From contig CALARE010000030.1 of NCBI GenBank assembly GCA_937888725.1, positions 1-11,172 of the forward strand: a stretch of DNA of 11,172 bases, read 5' to 3'. This document shows, piece by piece, positions 6,157 through 11,172 of this stretch. This DNA comes from an uncultured Alphaproteobacteria bacterium. GTDB taxonomy: Bacteria > Pseudomonadota > Alphaproteobacteria > CAAHEQ01 > UBA3637. Positions within the stretch are counted from its first letter, which is position 1. Every line of letters begins with the position of its first letter. The position numbers and the translations under genes were made by a program. The notes below the pieces were generated by a model. It did not search any database, was not told the DNA's origin, and worked only from the letters and a program-made list of their open reading frames with translations.

Positions 6157-6186
6157 ATTGTAACATAAAAAATTATTTTATGTAAA
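6157..6186 (-). promoter_or_regulatory. Promoter of the GNAT gene with internal inverted repeat
   Basis: On the reverse strand, TTTACA (6181-6186), an 18-base spacer and TACAAT (6157-6162), with an extended -10 (TGtTACAAT). An inverted repeat, ACATAAAA (6163-6170) and TTTTATGT (6176-6183), fills the spacer and touches the -35. It could be an operator. It is unlikely to be the terminator of the upstream sugar operon because its stem is all but pure A/T. Confidence 0.55.
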
Positions 6187-6211
6187 CAAATATCAACGAG
6201 AGGGGGAAAAA

Positions 6212-6583
6212 TTATTCCCTATTTATTCGATTATACCGATCCTTAAAACGGACAATATCTTCTTCATTTAAAATTTTTCCCATTTGAATTTCGATAACTT
6301 CTAGTGTTTCATCTGTTAAATTCTGCAACTGATGTTTTGTCTTTTTCGGTATATCAATGGCTTTACCCTCAACAAGTGGGAACGAATCATCACCCAGCGT
6401 TACAAAGGCCTGACCTTTTGAAACAAGCCAATGTTCACCTCGATGATGATGCATTTGCAATGATAATGCTTGATGGGGAAAAACAACTATTTTTTTAACA
6501 ACATACCCTTTACCCATTGCCACAACTTGCCACGACCCCCAAGGACGTTTTCCTTCTTCATTTAACTGATATGTGTTTTGCAT
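6212..6583 (-). CDS. Stand-alone cupin, type II phosphomannose isomerase domain
   Basis: A 123-residue cupin matching the C-terminal domain of ManC/AlgA-type bifunctional enzymes, which interconvert fructose-6-phosphate and mannose-6-phosphate. Signature elements are RPWGSW (13-18), VVKKIVVFP (28-36), then SLQMHHHRGEHW with the metal ligand set Q43, H45, E50 and H84, and a closing LNEEDIVRFKDRYNR. The mannose-1-phosphate guanylyltransferase half (about 350 residues) is absent, so the protein would feed mannose-6-phosphate but not make GDP-mannose. It is the last gene of the sugar operon: its ATG is two bases beyond the stop of the methyltransferase gene, so translation is probably coupled (an AAAGG lies about ten bases upstream). 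A sugar-nucleotide binding or isomerase role on another hexose is an alternative. Confidence 0.8.
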   Translation of the reverse strand: MQNTYQLNEEGKRPWGSWQVVAMGKGYVVKKIVVFPHQALSLQMHHHRGEHWLVSKGQAFVTLGDDSFPLVEGKAIDIPKKTKHQLQNLTDETLEVIEIQMGKILNEEDIVRFKDRYNRINRE

Positions 6584-6585
6584 GA

Positions 6586-7908
6586 TTAAACAACCTTTCC
6601 AATAAACAAAATACGATTTTCTTCATACGCATCTTTATGCAACAGCTTAAAATATTTTTTAAAATGCTTTTCAAACCAATCTAGCGTATACCAAGGAGGC
6701 AAATCTGGTGCTTCATGCCCATTCCAAAGACCAAGAGGCATAAACTCAATAAAAACATATTGATTAGTGTATCTCTTAATCTGTTCAAAAATGGCATCTA
6801 TTAAAAATCCTTGAGATAAAATCAAATGATGTGTTACAGCCAAAGCAAGGACAACGTCATGCTTAAAATCTTGATATAAATCCCGTTTTGGTAACATAAA
6901 ATTGAATAAATAAGAGCCTATCTTAGAGCCTCTTTGCCTCAATTCATTCAACGATAATTCGATGGCATTTTCATCATAATCCACATTGGTCATCAGCCTA
7001 AAATTTCTGATCTTTTTTTGTTCCAAATAATAAAGCATCGCCCCTTGATTTCCAGCCAAATCACAAATTGATGGCCGTTTTTCAGACACATACTTATCAA
7101 TATAAGAGGCTATAATTTCATAACGCTTAAATCGTTCTAAATTTTGACCCTGATAAAAATCAGACTGATATCCTCCCCAAAGGGTATCTTCTTTAAAAGG
7201 GGGGGTTATAAATTTTTCTAAAAAGGCAGGTTCATAAAGCAATTTCAAATCAAATGGCAAATGATGTTTCTTAAAAAAGGCTTCCATTTTTATTTGCACC
7301 AATTCGGAATGTTCAATATTTTGTACGGGAATAGTCCGCATATAATTATGATATGATAAAATTGAGGAAGCTAAAAACCGCTCATTCATTGCATATAAAA
7401 TCAAAGGATAAATTGCAAGATACAAAACCTCATCATAAAAATGTGATTGCTCTGTCAATGGGATAATAGACCCCAAATCAATGTATATCGGAAAGTTATT
7501 TTTAAACAAGATATTATATAAATGACCATCTAGCAACTGATAACCTTGCGTATTTAAAACCTGTTGAAATTTAAGCAAAAAAATAACAGCCTCTTTCAAC
7601 ATTGAAAAACTCCACTCTGTTTGATGGGAGGACAGCAATCTTTCATGCTTTAAAACAAGATTAAAACCTGACACTTTTTTAGTTGAAACACTTGTTTTTA
7701 CAAACCAACCAGCATGCATTAGATTTTTAAAAAAATTACTTTCAATCAATGCTTGCACTTGATTTTCATGGTCCTTAAAAATCCCACGATAAACTCTGTT
7801 TTTATAAAAAAAGACTCGCCCTTGTTTATCACACACACTTAACTGATGAAAGGTCGGCACCACATATTTGGGTGAAAAAATCTGCTTAATTTGTTGATTA
7901 AAAAGCAT
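6586..7908 (-). CDS. Kinase-like domain fused to SAM-dependent methyltransferase
   Basis: A 440-residue two-domain protein. The N-terminal half (about 1-250) has a kinase-like core: D127-x4-N132 followed by I143-D144-L-G, i.e. LLDGHLYNILF then PIYIDLGS, with the spacing of the catalytic loop and DFG of protein- and aminoglycoside-kinase folds. A clear glycine-rich loop is not visible. The C-terminal half is a class I methyltransferase: motif I is D283-L-A-G-N-Q-G289, the acidic residue after beta-2 is about D310, then VVLALAVTHHL and FIEFMPLG. From memory, NoeA-like methyltransferases have a similar N-terminal D-x4-N...ID segment; I cannot verify this. In this operon it may modify a rhamnose/mannose glycan. 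Its ATG directly abuts the stop of the GT2 gene, with AGGAGA inside that gene's end, so the two are coupled. Confidence 0.75.
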   Translation of the reverse strand: MLFNQQIKQIFSPKYVVPTFHQLSVCDKQGRVFFYKNRVYRGIFKDHENQVQALIESNFFKNLMHAGWFVKTSVSTKKVSGFNLVLKHERLLSSHQTEWSFSMLKEAVIFLLKFQQVLNTQGYQLLDGHLYNILFKNNFPIYIDLGSIIPLTEQSHFYDEVLYLAIYPLILYAMNERFLASSILSYHNYMRTIPVQNIEHSELVQIKMEAFFKKHHLPFDLKLLYEPAFLEKFITPPFKEDTLWGGYQSDFYQGQNLERFKRYEIIASYIDKYVSEKRPSICDLAGNQGAMLYYLEQKKIRNFRLMTNVDYDENAIELSLNELRQRGSKIGSYLFNFMLPKRDLYQDFKHDVVLALAVTHHLILSQGFLIDAIFEQIKRYTNQYVFIEFMPLGLWNGHEAPDLPPWYTLDWFEKHFKKYFKLLHKDAYEENRILFIGKVV

Positions 7909-9063
7909 TTACTCTCCTTTTTTTGCAACTTTAAGAAATGGTAAATTAAAAAGATAAAATTTAACTGTTTTACCATAATGTATATGTCTAATTTTAAAAA
8001 TTGGCAGTATTAAAACCTTCCATACACGTTTACCTCCTTGGCGTTTATAAGAAAAAAGAGGTACATTCCCCACGCCATAAATTTTAAAACTATTCTGTCT
8101 TTTTTTAATTTTAAAAAGTGGCAAAAAATGAAATGCCTTACACCGAATATGCAACACATTATGAAATGAAAACTGTTCTTCTTTTTTCTCTTGTTTCATA
8201 TTTTCGCTCAACATCTTATTTGCAAAATAACGGGTAAAAAAAGCCTCAACCCATTCCTTTTTTTTCAGTTTTGAACCCAGTTTTATTGCCTCATCAAGCG
8301 GTAACGATAAAAAATTATTATGTGCTAACTTATCAATTTCATCATTATTTAAATCTAATTTTTTTGCAAAAAATTCTTTAAAACTTCTTGCTTGATCAAG
8401 TAAAACCTCCTCATGATGCGTATCAGAATAGCCCCCGCTTCTATATCCAACCAGCGTTTTTTCGACATATACAAATGTCTTTTTATTTGCCACCATTTTA
8501 TATATAAAATTACTATCTGCTGACACTTGATAATCAAGGTTATAAAGACCAAGATCATGCATGACATCTCGTTTTATCATAAATGTTTGATGATTGGGAA
8601 TTTCACCAAACGGCGGGAAAAAGGTTTCTTTTCCCTTCCACAACCCAACAAATGTACCATCTTTTGCATTTATCCCCATTGTATCAGCATAGCACGCATC
8701 AGCATTTGATTTTTCAAGTGCCTCAACTTCAAGTGCCACCGCCTCATTATCAAAATAATAATCATCTGAATTAAGACAAACCACATATTTACCCTTGGCT
8801 TTTAAAATACCATGATTTAAAGCGTCATAAATCCCTTTATCTGGTTCTGAATAGTATTTTATCCAACCTTTTTCTCGACATTGATTTAAAATATCAAGTG
8901 TTCCATCTGTTGATGCCCCATCAATAATAATATGCTCAATTGCCTCATACGTTTGATTTTGCACACTTTCAAGATTTTGATAAAACCAATCCAAACGCTT
9001 ATTTTTAATCAAATTATATGTTGGTGTAATAATACTAACCAACGGTTTATTTTCTGTTTTCAT
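7909..9063 (-). CDS. GT2-family glycosyltransferase with repeated C-terminal tail
   Basis: A GT-A fold, family 2 glycosyltransferase of 384 residues, acting at the inner face of the cytoplasmic membrane. Visible motifs are LVSIITPTYN (8-17), IIIDGASTDGT with D49 and D53 (nucleotide binding), EPDKGIYDALN (73-83), the DxD-like S99-D100-D101, and NHQTFMIKRD (157-166) leading to the acceptor region with SAD (181-183). The donor is probably a GDP- or UDP-sugar; the operon suggests GDP-rhamnose or GDP-mannose. After about residue 300 comes a basic, aromatic tail with four copies of a LPLFKIK-like motif (prolines 315, 335, 354 and 375), likely to sit at the membrane. Its ATG overlaps the upstream stop by four bases (ATGA), and AAGGGG lies close upstream. 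Confidence 0.9.
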   Translation of the reverse strand: MKTENKPLVSIITPTYNLIKNKRLDWFYQNLESVQNQTYEAIEHIIIDGASTDGTLDILNQCREKGWIKYYSEPDKGIYDALNHGILKAKGKYVVCLNSDDYYFDNEAVALEVEALEKSNADACYADTMGINAKDGTFVGLWKGKETFFPPFGEIPNHQTFMIKRDVMHDLGLYNLDYQVSADSNFIYKMVANKKTFVYVEKTLVGYRSGGYSDTHHEEVLLDQARSFKEFFAKKLDLNNDEIDKLAHNNFLSLPLDEAIKLGSKLKKKEWVEAFFTRYFANKMLSENMKQEKKEEQFSFHNVLHIRCKAFHFLPLFKIKKRQNSFKIYGVGNVPLFSYKRQGGKRVWKVLILPIFKIRHIHYGKTVKFYLFNLPFLKVAKKGE

Positions 9064-10136
9064 GATACCCCTTTTCGTTTAATCATTAATAGTGGAATCC
9101 ACTTTAAAAATGTGACATTAATGCTATCTATACTTTTTGTGATTTTTAATATTTCAAGACAAAAAAACAATCGATATGTTATTGTTAAAAAATTTTTTTC
9201 CAATTTCTTTTTATCTATACAAACAGGTGTCGCCATCCAAATTAAAATATTTGATTTTTCCTTTTTCCATTGTTGGTATCCTTTTTGAATAAAAGCATAT
9301 GCTTTTTGTCCAATTTCAAGTGGATTAAATGGTTCAAGTGGCTTAATATGATTAAGGTCATACAAAATCCCCGTTTCTCCATTGGTAATATATTCATTCA
9401 TCGTGGGTTTATTATGTGCAACAACGCACTTTCCCATAGCCATTGCCTCTAAAAAGCTCATTCCAATCCCTTCGGTTACACGAGGGGCAATATAAATGCT
9501 TGCTTCTTGCACATCATGAAGCATTTTATCCTTATCATCATACCATGTGGAATATTCCAGCTCTGCATTTAAGAGATTTGTTGCATTTGTAAATTGATGA
9601 TGCGGATCCAATGCTTTATGAATATGAAATTTTTGAATTGGTATCTTTTGAAATAGCTTTTCAATCAAGGGTAAATGAATATCCGTCACCCGTTGCCAAA
9701 AATAAACTTTTTGAGCATCTCCCCATATTGGTTTTTCAATCGGCTTGGGAAAATATTGGATATAGTAACTATCTAATCCAAACAAAAGAAGTTTTTCATG
9801 CAATGTTTTTGAAAAATTGATGATTTTTGCATCCCGATATTGATACCAAAAATTAAAATCTGCCCCTTCCACCCCATCATACATTGGAAAGAATACAAAA
9901 CCACTTGTTTGGATAAATTGTTTCAATCTTTTTAAATCAAGCGGTAATTGAAACAGTACAACTGTATCATAAACCTGTCCTTTTAAGCTTTCAAAAACAT
10001 GATAATCATCTTGATACGGGTCAAAATCAAAAACACTCAATTGGTACTTTGTTTTAAAAAGCTCTTTTAAAAATTCGGTTGACTTTGTTTTATTATGGTA
10101 CTTATGCCCAATATAAAGAAGTTGTTTTTTCTTCAT
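9060..10136 (-). CDS. GT-B glycosyltransferase (GT4-like)
   Basis: A GT-B fold retaining-type glycosyltransferase, 358 residues from this start. The C-terminal Rossmann half shows the E-x7-E signature, E222-GIGMSFL-E230, then AMAMGKCVVAHNKP and NGETGILYD, the nucleotide-sugar binding region of GT4-like enzymes. The N-terminal half begins LLYIGHKYHNKTKS, the acceptor side. The last ~40 residues carry two motif units, LEILKITK and WIPLLMIKRKG, like those in the GT2 neighbour. I prefer the ATG at 10134-10136, with AAGG (10145-10148) eight bases upstream; an in-frame TTG at 10149-10151 is an alternative adding five residues. The 5' end overlaps the reductase gene by 35 bases and the 3' end overlaps the GT2 gene by four, so the three are tightly coupled. 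Confidence 0.8.
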   Translation of the reverse strand: MKKKQLLYIGHKYHNKTKSTEFLKELFKTKYQLSVFDFDPYQDDYHVFESLKGQVYDTVVLFQLPLDLKRLKQFIQTSGFVFFPMYDGVEGADFNFWYQYRDAKIINFSKTLHEKLLLFGLDSYYIQYFPKPIEKPIWGDAQKVYFWQRVTDIHLPLIEKLFQKIPIQKFHIHKALDPHHQFTNATNLLNAELEYSTWYDDKDKMLHDVQEASIYIAPRVTEGIGMSFLEAMAMGKCVVAHNKPTMNEYITNGETGILYDLNHIKPLEPFNPLEIGQKAYAFIQKGYQQWKKEKSNILIWMATPVCIDKKKLEKNFLTITYRLFFCLEILKITKSIDSINVTFLKWIPLLMIKRKGVS

Positions 10137-11058
10137 TTTTATAACCTTCAATCATATCCGAAATGGTTGTATCTAAAGATATTTTAGCTTTCCAATCAAG
10201 CTCTTGCTTGAGTTTTGAATTATCCCCTACCACAAACAAAATATCATTCACTCTTAATTTTAATGGATCGACATAAATTTTAGGAAAAATATTCATTTTC
10301 ATTGAAATCAACTCAATTATTTCACTTAATTTTGTCCCCACGCCAGAACAAACATTATAAACCTCTCTTTTTTGCCCAAATTTTAAAATTTGATAATAGG
10401 CTCGCACCACATCTCTCACATCTAAAAAATCACGCACCACATCAATATTACCAACACTTAATACATTGTCCGAACGAGATTTTAAAATATCAATAAACCC
10501 ACTGATAATTGATGGAATAACAAAATGCTTGCTTTGTTTAGGTCCGATATGGTTAAAAGATCTTGTCATAACAATATCAATGTCAAAATAATCCACATAT
10601 AATTTTGCAAGATATTCTTGTTCGACCCGTGCAACGGCATAAGGATTTTTAGGGTGTAAATGGAAATATTCTTTAATCGGGATATCATAAATCCCATATT
10701 CTTCTGATGAACCAACAGATAAAATTCTCGTTGATAAATCCGCTTGACGCACCGCATCAACCAAATTTAAAAAAGCACTCGTGTTATTTAAAACACTTGT
10801 GGCAGGGGCTTTCCAACTTTCAGCTACAGAACTTAATGCCGCCAAATGCACAATATAATCGGGGCGATACTCTTTTATAATTGAAAAAACCTTTGCCTTA
10901 TCTTTTAAATCTAACTGTAAAAAATGATCACTTAACCCCTCAGCACTTAATAATAAATCGACACCAAATATTTGACTTGTCGGTTCTTTTTCTTTTAAAT
11001 ATGAGCAAAAATATTGCCCGACAAAGCCATTGACACCTGTAATTAAATATTTTGTCAT
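10102..11058 (-). CDS. rmd: GDP-6-deoxy-D-mannose reductase (Rmd-like), YxxxR variant
   Basis: An extended short-chain dehydrogenase/reductase, 318 residues, best matching GDP-4-keto-6-deoxy-D-mannose reductase, which makes GDP-D-rhamnose from the Gmd product with NAD(P)H. The N-terminal nucleotide loop is G8-V-N-G11-F-V-G14. VHLAALSSV (70-78), SVGSSEEYG (114-122), NPYAVARVEQEYL (138-150) and TRSFNHIGPKQ follow, as in Rmd. The active-site segment reads Y140-AVA-R144, where most of the family has YxxxK. The arginine codon is CGG, so this is not a single-base ambiguity of lysine AAA/AAG. The start ATG at 11056-11058 has GAGG four bases upstream. It lies 14 bases after the gmd stop and overlaps the next gene by 35 bases. 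GDP-fucose synthase or another NAD-dependent epimerase is a less likely reading. Confidence 0.75.
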   Translation of the reverse strand: MTKYLITGVNGFVGQYFCSYLKEKEPTSQIFGVDLLLSAEGLSDHFLQLDLKDKAKVFSIIKEYRPDYIVHLAALSSVAESWKAPATSVLNNTSAFLNLVDAVRQADLSTRILSVGSSEEYGIYDIPIKEYFHLHPKNPYAVARVEQEYLAKLYVDYFDIDIVMTRSFNHIGPKQSKHFVIPSIISGFIDILKSRSDNVLSVGNIDVVRDFLDVRDVVRAYYQILKFGQKREVYNVCSGVGTKLSEIIELISMKMNIFPKIYVDPLKLRVNDILFVVGDNSKLKQELDWKAKISLDTTISDMIEGYKNEEKTTSLYWA

Positions 11059-11072
11059 TCAACCTCTTTTTT

Positions 11073-11172
11073 TTATGCTGCATATATTATTTTTTCATCA
11101 AACCCATTGAGATATAAAAGCTTTTCTTTCTGAGCAAGTTTTAAATCATGCACAACCATTTCTTCCACCAAT
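11073..11172 (-). CDS. gmd: GDP-mannose 4,6-dehydratase, C-terminal end only
   Basis: The last 32 codons of a gene that continues beyond the right edge, ending with TAA at 11073-11075. The reading frame ends LVEEMVVHDLKLAQKEKLL, then LNGFDEKIIYAA, which is the familiar C-terminal helix of Gmd (EMVxxDLxxAxxxxLLxxxGF). Gmd converts GDP-D-mannose to GDP-4-keto-6-deoxy-D-mannose, the substrate of the adjacent Rmd-like reductase. The 14-base gap to that gene and this order (gmd then rmd) support the identity. Only the tail is visible, so the catalytic residues cannot be checked. Confidence 0.8.
   Translation of the reverse strand, partial: LVEEMVVHDLKLAQKEKLLYLNGFDEKIIYAA

Noticed and set aside
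6207..6228. GGGAA/TTCCC hairpin at the end of the cupin gene as the operon terminator
   Set aside because: Stem of five pairs that includes the stop region, with no T-run after it on the reverse strand.
8932..9288. Plus-strand open frame across the junction of the two glycosyltransferase genes
   Set aside because: Hydrophobic, F/I-rich translation of antisense AT-rich DNA; it covers the ends of two convincing genes on the other strand.
1..11172. tRNA, rRNA, CRISPR arrays, insertion sequences or integration sites
   Set aside because: I found no cloverleaf-like segments, regularly spaced repeats, transposase-like frames or flanking direct repeats.

Overview
The window is AT-rich (roughly one third G+C) bacterial DNA, densely packed, with strong Shine-Dalgarno sites, standard stop codons (TGA is used as a stop) and at least one TTG start. 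The right end carries a GDP-mannose-derived deoxysugar and glycan cluster, which points to a Gram-negative-type cell with a surface polysaccharide. An ankyrin-like protein and other orphan proteins would fit a host-associated bacterium. I cannot fix the lineage; AT-rich host-associated Proteobacteria are one possibility.

Left part (1-3150): the first ten codons of a minus-strand gene, with its own promoter, run off the left edge. A plus-strand pair follows: a Nudix hydrolase and a PHP-family phosphoesterase resembling YciV/RNase AM. Next is an orphan single-span membrane protein with its own promoter, which converges two bases away on a minus-strand radical SAM protein of MoaA-like layout.

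Middle (3150-6200): a strong minus-strand terminator separates the radical SAM gene from a two-gene minus-strand unit of orphans. The first is a charged, helix-rich 257-residue protein; the second is a 290-residue protein with degenerate ankyrin-like repeats. A divergent promoter drives a small ASCH-domain protein. A GNAT acetyltransferase of the RimJ/RimL type faces it.

Right part (6212-11172, all minus strand, so read right to left): the C-terminus of Gmd (GDP-mannose 4,6-dehydratase), then an Rmd-like GDP-6-deoxy-4-ketomannose reductase, a GT-B glycosyltransferase, a GT2 glycosyltransferase, a kinase-like/methyltransferase two-domain protein and a cupin of the type II phosphomannose isomerase kind. 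Genes overlap or lie within 14 bases of each other, as in one translationally coupled operon. Together they suggest synthesis of GDP-D-rhamnose (or a related 6-deoxyhexose), its transfer into a glycan by two enzymes, and modification by methylation and perhaps phosphorylation.

The most interesting signals are: (1) a kinase-like plus methyltransferase protein in a mannose/rhamnose operon, which invites comparison with WbdD-type chain terminators; (2) C-terminal tails with a ~20-residue period around a [LIV]-P-[LIF]-[LF]-x-[IVY]-K motif, shared by the two adjacent but unrelated glycosyltransferases; (3) a YxxxR in place of YxxxK in the reductase; (4) seven candidate promoters that all carry an extended -10 (TGn), one of them overlapping the terminator of the neighbouring gene; and (5) the orphan ankyrin-like operon.
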